Program-made: the position numbers and the translations under genes
Assembly (NCBI GenBank): GCA_032718475.1
Contig: JAUCBJ010000373.1
Location: 1 to 64,000, forward strand
Reading direction: 5' to 3'
Length of the DNA stretch: 64,000 bases
From: Nemertoderma westbladi
Taxonomy: Eukaryota > Xenacoelomorpha > Nemertodermatida > Nemertodermatidae
Notes under the pieces: generated by a model
The model's input: the letters and a program-made list of their open reading frames with translations, nothing else
Told to the model about the DNA's origin: nothing
Databases searched by the model: none
Shown here: positions 12,898 through 25,645 of the stretch, piece after piece
How positions within the stretch are numbered: position 1 is the first letter of the stretch
How the letters are laid out: each line of letters starts with the position of its first letter

Positions 12898-15434
12898 TTT
12901 TATTACATCATATTATAGAAAATCATTTCATATATATTATTTTCTCAATAAATATTTTTAGCCAGTTATAAATAATATTTAAAATTAATTACGAACACAA
13001 ATCATTTATAAATAATTTACTAAACGCGTGTTAAATTTTTTTAGCCCAGCACAAATAAATCGAAGGAACTACAAACACTAAGTAAAATCACATTTTAAAT
13101 CCACTGCATTATTCCAAGTATCTAAAAATAATTATTACATAATAAATAATAATTGATACTACACTAAACATTGATACTTTATTCAGTCAATAATATATAC
13201 GTTACCGGTACTTCATATTATTATCCATTGACTATTGTACATATGAGAGCGGATTATAGCGTCTCTATCAATTTAATTTGATAAATATATATTTGTTAGA
13301 AAATAGTATATTCAATTACCTTTATAAGGTAAGTAACCCACAAACGACAAAATAAACTATATAATGTTGAATATCCCGGTTCGAAATACCTTACTAATTT
13401 AGTAAAACTTACACAAAATTTGCCTGCCCCCAATTTTCCAATGATTGACATTATAAATTTGACAATATTAGCATGTAAACAGCAAGTTGTATTAAGTTTG
13501 TAAGATATATAAATTTTTCTAAACATAACAAGTGCATATCAAAAATTTAGTTATAAACTTGACAAGTTTAAAAGGAGAAGTAAATTTATTAAAATTGGTA
13601 AGTTATCCCTATGTTTGTGTATGGCGAAGGTTTCCTATTGGTTGGAATGTTTAGGGATCATGACACAGTCATACAGTACTGACACCTGGCCTGTCAGCCT
13701 GTACCTCTCAACCAGTACAGCAGCAGTCAGGCAGAACCAGTAGCTTCAGAACTGGTGAACTGTGTGATTTCAGTTAGTCAGTGCTGCAGTGTACACTGTA
13801 CAGGTACCATTACAGCGTTACAGGGGTTGTCAGACAATCAGAGTACAGGAGTAAGTTAGTGGCAATTGGTTACATTCCATAGGCAGATAGGCCCTGCCCT
13901 ACCGCCACCACCAGTCAGCCAGTACAGCGTTACCAAAAATTTAATGATTTATGTTATTCTACTGATTTATGTATATTATATACAAGCTTTTGAAAAGTTT
14001 CCCATCTTCATATCAATCGAGCCCCCCTATCGATTCCGGCTCAATAGGCCTATCATTGACAACTAACAGCAAATCCGACCCCAGCTTATTTTGGAGAAAT
14101 GAATACTGTAGCCCTGGGTAGGGTAGTCACAATATGAATCCGACTACTTCAGTACTTAATGCAGTAATGGGGCTCTGATTGCGTGAAAGCTGTGGAAGTG
14201 GACTGATGTTGAACTTAGTAAAGGAATTCTTTTCCCAGTTAGAATGAGTTAAACGAAACACATTCCATTGGATCCTGTCAAGTCCGAAATCTTCCTCAAT
14301 GTGTTGGTCAGTCGATTTAAACTGGATAAATATGACGAAATGTATCTAATTCGTTCTTGTATTACTGCAGTTAATCAGCTAGGATGCGATCTTAGCAATG
14401 GGAAACGTCGTTGCGTGCCGGCCGTTCACCAGGGACAAGATGATGTCATCCGGGTCAAATGTGTCACTCATTTCAACACACACACGCAAATTGCAATCTA
14501 AGTCATATTTGGTCTTTACTAAAAATGAAATAATGATTTTGTATTTTTGAATATTGTTTATATTATTGTGCATAACAGTCAGACAGTGGCACAATGTATT
14601 GTCTGTGTAACTCATTTGTCCGAAATTCAATACTAGGCGATCTCGACTTATCCAATCTCCATGATCATTTGATATAGTGTTTACATAGGAATACGGTGAA
14701 AAATATTTTGGAGTGTACCATGCATCAGCAACAATGACCATGATTGAACACTGAGTAGGTGTTATTGCAACTGCTACGAGAAATGTTATGAATTTTAGTA
14801 ATATCTGTAGGCCTATATCGAATAGCTGGCAAAACCAATAAATGGTGTTATTCTTTATGTTTTTATACCTAAATACACCATGTCCTATAATATACAATAG
14901 TGTCATTTTCTTATGACACGGACCCCCCCCCCCCCTCTCACCCCACTCAAAAGTCTCCCACTCACTACATAAAAATAAAAAAAACTTAGCAAAACTTGAT
15001 AACTTTATATAAGAACTTAGCAAAACTTGATAACTTTCCTTAATACATTTTTCAAGATAATTACACATTTGATAAACTTAACAAAACTTGCAAATTCTTA
15101 AATTAATTTGATAGACTTGGTAGGTATTTTAAAATGTATGTTCTAAGCTTACTATGTTTTGCAAAGTACTTCTCACATTTTTGAACCGAATTACTTACAA
15201 GTATTTTCTAAATTAGTAAGGTATTATGGTCCGGGATACTTCCTCTGTAACATGTTCCTTTACATCAATTAATAATTAACATTAATTAGCGTTAGTAATG
15301 GTTGTCGGTGTAGCTTTTAGAAGTATTGATTATTATTCTGGCGAACAGACAACGGTTAAACTAAACAAGTTATTTAGTTACTTTTGAAAGATATTCTTCT
15401 AACTAAAATGAATTCCAATCAGGAAACTCGGTAA
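12898..15434. other. AT-rich intergenic DNA, no gene recognised
   Basis: The stretch is mostly AT-rich. At 13650-13860 it is enriched in CAGT/GTAC words (for example CAGTACAGCAGCAGTCAGGC). There is a run of 13 C at 14923-14935. A 229-codon minus-strand frame at 14379-15068 contains a hydrophobic stretch but shows no family signature and was not called. Confidence 0.6.
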
Positions 15435-16307
15435 CTAAAGTTTTGAACTTTTGCGATCCATCATTCCTTGTATCAGATCGATAGGCAATGGGAATACAAT
15501 AGTAGAGTTCTTCTCCGCCGATATGGTTGTCAGGGTCTGCATGTATCTCAGTTGCAGGGCTATAGGCGATTCAGAAATAACATCGGAAGCCTCTTTGAGG
15601 GCCTTCGAGGCTTTCCACTCACCTTCAGCAGCAATAACTTTAGCCTTAGCTTCACGAGCTGCTTCGGCCTCAGCTGCCATCGCTCGCTGCATTTGAACTG
15701 GTAAACGAACATCTTTAACCTCAACCCTCTCAACCTTCACTCCCCAAGGATCAGTGGCCGAATCAAGCATGGTCTGCATGCTATGACTGATATGCTCTCG
15801 ATCAGACAAAACCTCGAAAAGATTTTTGGTTCCCAGAACGTTTCGCAAGGTCGTGGCTGAAAGTAGACGTGTTGATCTGTCAAAATGCTCCACATTTGTT
15901 ATGGAAATAATGGGATTGAAGACCCTGTAGTAGACAACAGCATCAACAGCAACTGTAACAGAATCTTTGGTCAGGATCTCTTGGGGAGGCACGTCAAACG
16001 AGACGGTTCTTAGATCGACTTTTTGGTAGTTGTCGGTGCATGGTAGAATGCAGAAAAGACCGGGTCCTTTCGCACCACCTTGGAGGATTCGACCCAGACG
16101 AAATATAACAGCTCTTTCATATTCCTGTACGATTTTGAAACACATGAAGATGCTGATAGGGAAGGTAAGAATGACAGCGATAAAACTTAGGAAAATCAAT
16201 ATGTAGTCGCATATTCCTCTTTTGGGGGCTTGACCTCTGTCATTGTATAATTCGCCTTCACTGCCCACCCGAGCTGAGGAATTATCCATAATAGGTAAAT
16301 CAATCAT
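15435..16307 (-). CDS. STOM: Stomatin (band 7 / SPFH-domain membrane protein), single exon
   Basis: 290 residues, against 288 in human stomatin. Stomatins are monotopic proteins of the inner leaflet that form oligomers, bind cholesterol and regulate ion channels and transporters. Visible features: a short polar N-terminus; a hydrophobic hairpin at about 35-57 with the family's conserved proline (Pro50, FPISIF); juxtamembrane Cys33 and Cys56 as possible palmitoylation sites; an SPFH domain at about 60-230 opening with QEYERAVIFRLGRI and containing KGPGLFCILPCTD and PPQEILTKDSV; an Ala/Glu-rich helix (AAEAEAAREAKAKVIAAEGE); and a C-terminal oligomerisation segment (STIVFPLPIDLIQGMM). An in-frame TAA lies directly before the first ATG. 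The second ATG (16289) has the better Kozak context (A at -3, G at +4), so translation may begin at residue 7. It has no introns although stomatin genes usually have several, so it may be a retrocopy. The frame is intact. Confidence 0.95.
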   Translation of the reverse strand: MIDLPIMDNSSARVGSEGELYNDRGQAPKRGICDYILIFLSFIAVILTFPISIFMCFKIVQEYERAVIFRLGRILQGGAKGPGLFCILPCTDNYQKVDLRTVSFDVPPQEILTKDSVTVAVDAVVYYRVFNPIISITNVEHFDRSTRLLSATTLRNVLGTKNLFEVLSDREHISHSMQTMLDSATDPWGVKVERVEVKDVRLPVQMQRAMAAEAEAAREAKAKVIAAEGEWKASKALKEASDVISESPIALQLRYMQTLTTISAEKNSTIVFPLPIDLIQGMMDRKSSKL

Positions 16308-16796
16308 TTAGTTTGATAAGAAGAAATTGGTTACGGCCGAGAAAGAAACAAATGTAATTTATAGTTCAGTTAGGAAACAATTATTGCGATTAGTACTCCA
16401 ATCAGTATGCAGTACAATATATCTTGTATGTGCACTGTGCAGTGTGCATACATACATATAATGGGCATGTTATTTATAGACGCTATACAAACAAACCGTA
16501 GTGGAATTCACAAGGCAATATTCTATTAACTGTATATAGAGGTTTTGATATGCCAGGCGGTGTGTTGTATGATAAATTACCGAACAACGTCAGCAACAAA
16601 TAGATATAATTGCATGTCGGATCATAAAATATCCCCAGTCCAGAGGACAATGTCTAATAAGCAATGAGATATATCTTGCCTTGAGAATGTATATTATTAG
16701 TAATATTTGATACGGCTATGTTAGCTATGGGTGAGAGGAGATACAATATCTGACGATATGAGATAGTGTGAGATGAGTGCATATAGTTACACGTTC
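16308..16796. other. 5' flank of the stomatin gene
   Basis: AT-rich DNA upstream of the minus-strand stomatin gene. It would hold the promoter, but no convincing core element or second gene is visible. Confidence 0.5.
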
Positions 16797-17102
16797 GTGG
16801 GGCCTTCGCGCAGCACCAAGTGAGCAAAGCCTTTAGCATATGGGTACCATTAACGAGTTGTCTGCCGTTAGTCAGAAGTCTTCAACACAATTCTCGTCCT
16901 CCTCGTCTGCCTCGTTGCGTTCGTTCGTTATTGACGAAACTTCAGATTCATTCTAAACTTTTGACGGGCTACATACATACCAAGTTTCGTTTAATTTCAT
17001 CAAGGAATTAGCGTTCAAAAATTTACGACGACAGACGACGACAGACAACTCGCCAATGGCACCCATATGCTAAGGCTTCGCTCACTTCGTGGCTCGCCCC
17101 AC
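16797..17102. mobile_element. 306-bp inverted-repeat (MITE or foldback) element
   Basis: It starts GTGGGGC and ends GCCCCAC. The arms, about 70 bases each, match imperfectly: left AGTGAGCAAAGCCTTTAGCA then TATGGGTACCATTAACGAG, right (reverse complement) AGTGAGCGAAGCCTTAGCA then TATGGGTGCCATTGGCGAG. Both arms continue into GAGTTGTCTG. The middle includes an ACGACGACAGACGACGACAG stretch. It has no coding capacity, so it must be non-autonomous. A clear target-site duplication was not found. Confidence 0.75.
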
Positions 17103-17415
17103 AACAGAGAGGTGAATTGTAATTTGTAGTTAGCTAATGTTATCCTTTTAGCACATAGCGGGTTTTATCTGTTGGGGCATTATTGCATCTTATAGACTCA
17201 CTGAATGGTAATACCTCAATTAATTATTAGCTCCATTCGTTCACCTGTTAGATATAGTAGATATTATTATTATATTGATATGATATTGGTGCTGCGTGTG
17301 TATAACATGATTAATATCATTCCTGAAGGTGTCGTTATTGTGATAGACGTAACAAGTTGTGTTAGAACTTCGTAACTCACCTTAGGTGCGGCGATATAAT
17401 AATTATGTACGAGAC
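17103..17415. other. AT-rich spacer, no feature seen
   Basis: Unique-looking AT-rich DNA between the inverted-repeat element and the 35-bp array. No ORF, RNA or repeat is supported here. Confidence 0.5.
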
Positions 17416-20400
17416 TTTATTATTACAGTGAACATTGCTTTATTGTAACTCTTATTATTACAGTGAACATTGCTTTATTGTAACTCTTATTATTACAGTG
17501 AACATTGCTTTATTGCAACTCTTATTATTAGAGGGAACATTGCTTTATTGTAACTCTTATTATTACAGTGAACATTGCTTTATTGTAACTCTTATTATTA
17601 CAGTGAACATTGCTTTATTGTAACTCTTATTATTACAGTGAACATTGCTTTATTGTAACTCTTATTATTACAGTGAACATTGCTTTATTGTAACTCTTAT
17701 TATTACAGTGAACATTGCTTTATTGTAACTCTTATTATTACAGTGAACATTGCTTTATTGTAACTCTTATTATTACAGTGAACATTGCTTTATTGTAACT
17801 CTTATTATTACAGTGAACATTGCTTTATTGTAACTCTTATTATTACAGTGAACATTGCTTTATTGTAACTCTTATTATTACAGTGAACATTGCTTTATTG
17901 TAACTCTTATTATTACAGTGAACATTGCTTTATTGTAACTCTTATTATTACAGTGAACATTGCTTTATTGTAACTCTTATTATTACAGTGAACATTGCTT
18001 TATTGTAACTCTTATTATTACAGTGAACATTGCTTTATTGTAACTCTTATTATTACAGTGAACATTGCTTTATTGTAACTCTTATTATTACAGTGAACAT
18101 TGCTTTATTGTAACTCTTATTATTACAGTGAACATTGCTTTATTGTAACTCTTATTATTACAGTGAACATTGCTTTATTGTAACTCTTATTATTACAGTG
18201 AACATTGCTTTATTGTAACTCTTATTATTACAGTGAACATTGCTTTATTGTAACTCTTATTATTACAGTGAACATTGCTTTATTGTAACTCTTATTATTA
18301 CAGTGAACATTGCTTTATTGTAACTCTTATTATTACAGTGAACATTGCTTTATTGTAACTCTTATTATTACAGTGAACATTGCTTTATTGTAACTCTTAT
18401 TATTACAGTGAACATTGCTTTATTGTAACTCTTATTATTACAGTGAACATTGCTTTATTGTAACTCTTATTATTACAGTGAACATTGCTTTATTGTAACT
18501 CTTATTATTACAGTGAACATTGCTTTATTGTAACTCTTATTATTACAGTGAACATTGCTTTATTGTAACTCTTATTATTACAGTGAACATTGCTTTATTG
18601 TAACTCTTATTATTACAGTGAACATTGCTTTATTGTAACTCTTATTATTACAGTGAACATTGCTTTATTGTAACTCTTATTATTACAGTGAACATTGCTT
18701 TATTGTAACTCTTATTATTACAGTGAACATTGCTTTATTGTAACTCTTATTATTACAGTGAACATTGCTTTATTGTAACTCTTATTATTACAGTGAACAT
18801 TGCTTTATTGTAACTCTTATTATTACAGTGAACATTGCTTTATTGTAACTCTTATTATTACAGTGAACATTGCTTTATTGTAACTCTTATTATTACAGTG
18901 AACATTGCTTTATTGTAACTCTTATTATTACAGTGAACATTGCTTTATTGTAACTCTTATTATTACAGTGAACATTGCTTTATTGTAACTCTTATTATTA
19001 CAGTGAACATTGCTTTATTGTAACTCTTATTATTACAGTGAACAGTGCTTTATTGTAACTCTTATTATTACAGTGAACATTGCTTTATTGTAACTCTTAT
19101 TATTACAGTGAACATTGCTTTATTGTAACTCTTATTATTACAGTGAACATTGCTTTATTGTAACTCTTATTATTACAGTGAACATTGCTTTATTGTAACT
19201 CTTATTATTACAGTGAACAGTGCTTTATTGTAACTCTTATTATTACAGTGAACATTGCTTTATTGTAACTCTTATTATTACAGTGAACATTGCTTTATTG
19301 TAACTCTTATTATTACAGTGAACATTGCTTTATTGTAACTCTTATTATTACAGTGAACATTGCTTTATTGTAACTCTTATTATTACAGTGAACATTGCTT
19401 TATTGTAACTCTTATTATTACAGTGAACATTGCTTTATTGTAACTCTTATTATTAGAGTGAACATTGCTTTATTGTAACTCTTATTATTACAGTGAACAT
19501 TGCTTTATTGTAACTCTTATTATTACAGTGAACATTGCTTTATTGTAACTCTTATTATTACAGTGAACATTGCTTTATTGTAACTCTTATTATTACAGTG
19601 AACATTGCTTTATTGTAACTCTTATTATTACAGTGAACATTGCTTTATTGTAACTCTTATTATTACAGTGAACATTGCTTTATTGTAACTCTTATTATTA
19701 CAGTGAACATTGCTTTATTGTAACTCTTATTATTACAGTGAACATTGCTTTATTGTAACTCTTATTATTACAGTGAACATTGCTTTATTGTAACTCTTAT
19801 TATTACAGTGAACATTGCTTTATTGTAACTCTTATTATTACAGTGAACATTGCTTTATTGTAACTCTTATTATTACAGTGAACATTGCTTTATTGTAACT
19901 CTTATTATTACAGTGAACATTGCTTTATTGTAACTCTTATTATTACAGTGAACATTGCTTTATTGTAACTCTTATTATTACAGTGAACATTGCTTTATTG
20001 TAACTCTTATTATTACAGTGAACATTGCTTTATTGTAACTCTTATTATTACAGTGAACATTGCTTTATTGTAACTCTTATTATTACAGTGAACATTGCTT
20101 TATTGTAACTCTTATTATTACAGTGAACATTGCTTTATTGTAACTCTTATTATTACAGTGAACATTGCTTTATTGTAACTCTTATTATTACAGTGAACAT
20201 TGCTTTATTGTAACTCTTATTATTACAGTGAACATTGCTTTATTGTAACTCTTATTATTACAGTGAACATTGCTTTATTGTAACTCTTATTATTACAGTG
20301 AACATTGCTTTATTGTAACTCTTATTATTACAGTGAACATTGCTTTATTGTAACTCTTATTATTACAGTGAACATTGCTTTATTGTAACTCTTATTATTA

Positions 20401-22463
20401 CAGTGAACATTGCTTTATTGTAACTCTTATTATTACAGTGAACATTGCTTTATTGTAACTCTTATTATTACAGTGAACATTGCTTTATTGTAACTCTTAT
20501 TATTACAGTGAACATTGCTTTATTGTAACTCTTATTATTACAGTGAACATTGCTTTATTGTAACTCTTATTATTACAGTGAACATTGCTTTATTGTAACT
20601 CTTATTATTACAGTGAACATTGCTTTATTGTAACTCTTATTATTACAGTGAACATTGCTTTATTGTAACTCTTATTATTACAGTGAACATTGCTTTATTG
20701 TAACTCTTATTATTACAGTGAACATTGCTTTATTGTAACTCTTATTATTACAGTGAACATTGCTTTATTGTAACTCTTATTATTACAGTGAACAGTGCTT
20801 TATTGTAACTCTTATTATTACAGTGAACATTGCTTTATTGTAACTCTTATTATTACAGTGAACAGTGCTTTATTGTAACTCTTATTATTACAGTGAACAT
20901 TGCTTTATTGTAACTCTTATTATTACAGTGAACATTGCTTTATTGTAACTCTTATTATTACAGTGAACAGTGCTTTATTGTAACTCTTATTATTACAGTG
21001 AACATTGCTTTATTGTAACTCTTATTATTACAGTGAACATTGCTTTATTGTAACTCTTATTATTACAGTGAACATTGCTTTATTGTAACTCTTATTATTA
21101 CAGTGAACATTGCTTTATTGTAACTCTTATTATTACAGTGAACATTGCTTTATTGTAACTCTTATTATTACAGTGAACATTGCTTTATTGTAACTCTTAT
21201 TATTACAGTGAACATTGCTTTATTGTAACTCTTATTATTACAGTGAACATTGCTTTATTGTAACTCTTATTATTACAGTGAACATTGCTTTATTGTAACT
21301 CTTATTATTACAATGAACAGTGCTTTATTGTAACTCTTATTATTACAGTGAACATTGCTTTATTGTAACTCTTATTATTACAGTGAACATTGCTTTATTG
21401 TAACTCTTATTATTACAGTGAACATTGCTTTATTGTAACTCTTATTATTACAGTGAACATTGCTTTATTGTAACTCTTATTATTACAGTGAACATTGCTT
21501 TATTGTAACTCTTATTATTACAGTGAACAGTGCTTTATTGTAACTCTTATTATTACAGTGAACATTGCTTTATTGTAACTCTTATTATTACAGTGAACAT
21601 TGCTTTATTGTAACTCTTATTATTACAGTGAACATTGCTTTATTGTAACTCTTATTATTACAGTGAACATTGCTTTATTGTAACTCTTATTATTACAGTG
21701 AACATTGCTTTATTGTAACTCTTATTATTACAGTGAACATTGCTTTATTGTAACTCTTATTATTACAGTGAACAGTGCTTTATTGTAACTCTTATTATTA
21801 CAGTGAACATTGCTTTATTGTAACTCTTATTATTACAGTGAACATTGCTTTATTGTAACTCTTATTATTACAGTGAACATTGCTTTATTGTAACTCTTAT
21901 TATTACAGTGAACATTGCTTTATTGTAACTCTTATTATTACAGTGAACATTGCTTTATTGTAACTCTTATTATTACAGTGAACATTGCTTTATTGTAACT
22001 CTTATTATTACAGTGAACATTGCTTTATTGTAACTCTTATTATTACAGTGAACATTGCTTTATTGTAACTCTTATTATTACAGTGAACATTGCTTTATTG
22101 TAACTCTTATTATTACAGTGAACATTGCTTTATTGTAACTCTTATTATTACAGTGAACATTGCTTTATTGTAACTCTTATTATTACAGTGAACATTGCTT
22201 TATTGTAACTCTTATTATTACAGTGAACATTGCTTTATTGTAACTCTTATTATTACAGTGAACATTGCTTTATTGTAACTCTTATTATTACAGTGAACAT
22301 TGCTTTATTGTAACTCTTATTATTACAGTGAACATTGCTTTATTGTAACTCTTATTATTACAGTGAACATTGCTTTATTGTAACTCTTATTATTACAGTG
22401 AACATTGCTTTATTGTAACTCTTATTATTACAGTGAACATTGCTTTATTGTAACTCGTATTAT
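17416..22463. repeat. 35-bp satellite array, about 144 nearly perfect copies
   Basis: The unit is CTTATTATTACAGTGAACAT followed by TGCTTTATTGTAACT. It runs for 5 kb with very few changes. The commonest variant turns AACATTGC into AACAGTGC and clusters between 20.7 and 21.8 kb. Early units near 17.53 kb carry TTAGAGG and TGCAACT. There are no spacers between units. Such uniformity points to recent expansion or ongoing homogenisation; the copy number in an assembly may also be unreliable. Confidence 0.98.
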
Positions 22464-23188
22464 TGTTCCACCATTGATCTTTAAACTTCACAGAGGATTT
22501 ACAATTCTGCAAAACCCTCGACTGGGACTTTTCCTTAATACAAGACCCCTGATCTAGGGCTTGTAAGGCGACGACAGATGCCGTTCACAACCTCTACTAC
22601 TTTTTTAACCTTTTTTAAATTTTATTATAAGTATATAGTCGATTCCCTTAAAATAAAGTGAGGCTGCATGACATGATGCGTTGAAACTTAAGCCAACTAA
22701 TGTAGAGTTTCAAATATTAATATTGCTGTGAAATATTAATTGGAAAAAGTTCCGTAACACACCAAAATAACCTTTAAGGAAAAACATCCGAAATGCTGTT
22801 GTATCTCTCAAACAAACACTCCCTGTACATCCACACCTGCTGCATAAGTAAGTTATGAACCAATGTGAACCACGACATATCCAGTTTATTCTGACGTCAA
22901 TCAATAATAAAACTGGAATCAGTACTAAGTTTCCAATGAATTATTAATATCATACCTCAATGCAAACTCCATAAGCTTAAATCGCATATTAGAATGGAAG
23001 ATTGGTTGCCTGTGGCAACATTATCAGGTTAATAAGAAGCATGGAAGAGTGCCATGGTAATGAAATGCACAACAGTGAATATATTTAAATTGGCAACAAT
23101 AAGTTGGGTTAATTAAATACTGACAGCTTGGGCCTACTGATCAATTGCTTCTTGTGACAAATTTGTGGAATATTATATTTGTTTCATA
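22464..23188. other. 5' flank of the caveolin gene
   Basis: Unique AT-rich DNA between the 35-bp array and the caveolin start codon. It probably holds the caveolin promoter and 5' UTR. No TATA box or other core element stands out. Confidence 0.5.
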
Positions 23189-23898
23189 ATGGCCGACAGC
23201 TTGGACCTTGAAAACCGTGATCCGAATGAGATAAACATACACGTTAGAGTGAGTATAAGTAAATAATATTATATACAAACCTGGGCCAACAATAAATTGT
23301 ACATTTGGAGTTTTCATCAGAAATACCAGAAAAGCATTTCTTAGCAATCTTTCTTAGCGTTGATTTTCCTTTAGCTTTGTGGATAATATGACTTTTTACG
23401 ATTAACCAAAATTTTGAGTTCACGCCAAAAACTCCTGCTAACGAAAATGCCTGCTAACGTCAGTAGCCACGGAATAAAACGTTAACGATTTAAAGAATAA
23501 ACATCATTATTTACACTAAACCTATTATTTCAACCTAAGAGATTACTCTAACTTTATAGGCTCTATTTGAAGACGTACTTGCGGAGCCAGAAGGGGCCCA
23601 TTCCATCGACTGTCTATGGAAGCTAACCTACCAGTGTTTCACCGGTACAAAGTCGGTCTGCTATATGATACTGACCACGATATTGGGTCTACCTCTTGCT
23701 TTCGCTTGGGGGTTGTCTTTCGCCTGCATGTCGTTCGAATTGGTCTGGTGTGTGACCCCGCTGCTAAAGATATACTTTGTGGAGTTGGCGGCCTACAGAA
23801 TGCTGTACACCAGCGTGATTCGTTGTGTTTGTGATCCCTGCTTCGAGTCATGTGGTCGTATCTGTGGCGACATGAAGGTCACCCAAGTCAAAGGATAA
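23189..23898 (+). CDS. CAV: Caveolin, two coding exons (23189-23248, 23560-23898)
   Basis: Splicing gives 132 residues; vertebrate caveolins have about 150-180. Caveolins are cholesterol-binding scaffold proteins that insert as a hairpin in the inner leaflet and build caveolae or related membrane domains. Exon 1 (20 codons) carries ENRDPNEINIHV, matching the conserved NRDP segment. Exon 2 opens with LFEDVLAEPEG, the caveolin signature FEDVxAEP, followed by the scaffolding region, a long hydrophobic hairpin (about 57-85, with GLPLAFAWGL) and the C-terminal CDPCFES motif with several cysteines suited to palmitoylation. The donor AGA/GTGAGT and acceptor TTTATAG/GCT keep phase 0. The N-terminus is shorter than in vertebrates. 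Non-coding upstream exons cannot be excluded. AATAAA at about 24627 and 24661 are possible polyadenylation signals. Confidence 0.92.
23249..23559 (+). other. Caveolin intron (GT-AG, 311 bp)
   Basis: It starts GTGAGTATAAG, a near-consensus donor, and ends TTTATAG. It joins two exons in phase 0 and restores continuity between the conserved NRDP and FEDVxAEP segments. Confidence 0.88.
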
Positions 23899-25058
23899 CA
23901 TTATTGCAGGATATATACAGAAGTTGTGCAGTACTGTAGGACGAGACTATAACTAACTAATATAAATTACATCAGTTAATCAGCCTTTTGAAATAACTTA
24001 CCTACATGACACTATAATTTTAAATTTTCCTCCACCCCAACAACCCCTCGTTTACTGTTTTGGTTAGAAAAGCCTTTGTCATTGTGACATGTTCCTTCCC
24101 ATTAATTATTATTGTTCAATATATATTTTTTCGTCAACCTGGTCAATCTCAGGTACATCAGCTGTGTATTACCATTAATGTAGGGTTACTACTAGCCCCA
24201 CACCTCTGATTCTAATTTTATTTATTTTTCTTAAAATAGTTATTTAAGTTGTTGTCCTCATTTGAGATAAAGTATATTAAAACCAACTATTTGTAGAGAT
24301 TGGTCCACATCAGCACTGCTGTACCCTGTGCTGTACAATACAGGCCTACATATATGTTGGGGTTGGCCATAGATCCTTCAATGCCTCAAAGTTACCATAA
24401 TATGGTGCAATTCCCAGATAGCACTACTACCTTATGGTAGAATGCCGGGGGGGGGGGGGGGGGGGGGGGTCTAACATACTGCTGTATATACTATTGTATA
24501 TATATATATATATATTAACTGTGTGTGTTAATTGTTATGTGTATTTAGGGTTTAGGGAGAGATACAGTCTATAATAATATAAAGTTGTGAGCTTATATTC
24601 AAATATTTACTGTTGCAGCATGGAAATAAAACATGTATTTAACAATCCAGGGTGACAACCAATAAAGAAAAACATTTAATATATTATAATGTTATATTTC
24701 TGGATTACTTAACGCTAATCCACGGACGTTATTTCTCGCTCGGGTTCGGGTTAGCTAATATGTTGGTCAACATGTTAGCCATTGTTTCTATAATTCTATT
24801 ACATTTTTAAATTTCATATTTTTCAAAATGAATTAGCTAGTTTTTGTTATTATTATATTGTTGTTCTAGAAAATGTTTGGTGGTTTATAAAAATGTTCCA
24901 GAATTTTTTTCTGTAACCTTTTTAAGAGGTTTAGAACATAGTTCTAGAAATTTGATAGATAATAGCGAAAATGTTGGTGAATCGTGAACAAAACATACAA
25001 ATATAAAAATAGGCCAATATTTTATATTTGTATTATATATTATACATCTTGTTAAGTA
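23899..25058. other. 3' flank of caveolin; AT-rich DNA
   Basis: It probably includes the caveolin 3' UTR (AATAAA at about 24627 and 24661). It also contains a 23-G run and a short TA microsatellite near 24500. No gene is seen. Confidence 0.5.
24447..24469. repeat. Poly-G run, 23 bases
   Basis: An uninterrupted run of G, flanked by GCC and TCTAAC. It can form a G-quadruplex. The exact length is uncertain, as with any long homopolymer. Confidence 0.9.
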
Positions 25059-25117
25059 ATCCAGAAATTTAACAATAAAACAACATAATATGTTGTTTTA
25101 TTGTTAAATTTCTGGAT
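25059..25117. repeat. Perfect 59-bp palindrome
   Basis: Arms of 29 bases (25059-25087 and 25089-25117) starting ATCCAGAAATTTAACAATAA are exact reverse complements around one central base. A related sequence, TTTCTGGATTACTTAACG, occurs at about 24698. It could extrude as a cruciform; it is probably the remnant of an inverted-repeat element. Confidence 0.92.
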
Positions 25118-25150
25118 ATTATCAGGACAATATTGTTTCTGGACAATATT

Positions 25151-25280
25151 ATTGTGTATAATGTACCTTTTTATCTCACTTCGGTCCCTCGTTTGAATAT
25201 TTCACTCACTCGCTCCGCTCGTTCGTGTAGATATTAACACTCGGGACCGGCGTGAAATAAAGTCCTACATTATACACAAT
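25151..25280. mobile_element. 130-bp MITE-like element with about 45-bp inverted ends
   Basis: It starts ATTGTGTATAATGTA and ends TACATTATACACAAT, an exact 15-base inverted pair. The similarity continues inward imperfectly (TATCTCACTTCGGTCCCTCG against CGGGACCGGCGTGAAATAAA). The CG-rich middle contains CTCGCTCCGCTCGTTCG. It has no coding capacity. Confidence 0.65.
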
Positions 25281-25645
25281 ATAATAAATAGTTAAATTAT
25301 TCTTAGTAATTAAAAAAATATATTGCGTAACTTATATAAACTAAAATAATCATAAAATATACCGGTAACTATTTAACAATTACACCATATTGAATGTTCT
25401 TAAACATTAATCGAAATATATTTGGTATTAAAATATTACAGTTGAAAATTATTACGAGAACAAAAATTATTTATAGAGTTACAAAAAAATCATTACTAAA
25501 CCAAATCAATATAATCGCGCTTTTAGGATTGTTTTCCTCCTTTGGTTATTAAAACATTTTCAAGCGCATTTATCAGCTATCGACACATTCGTATCGGGAA
25601 CAATGTATTTTATTATCCTCCAATACAAAAGTACCCCGATAAGGC
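25281..25645. other. AT-rich spacer, nothing recognised
   Basis: AT-rich unique DNA leading into the 20-bp array. No feature is supported. Confidence 0.5.

Noticed and set aside
14379-15068. 229-codon minus-strand ORF with a hydrophobic stretch
   Set aside because: Low-complexity start that translates a poly-C tract, no family motif, no splice sites or conserved frame. Could hide an exon but cannot be supported.
17416-22463. Possible CRISPR array (regular 35-bp repeats)
   Set aside because: Units are contiguous with no spacers, and the window is from an animal genome. The same holds for the other arrays.
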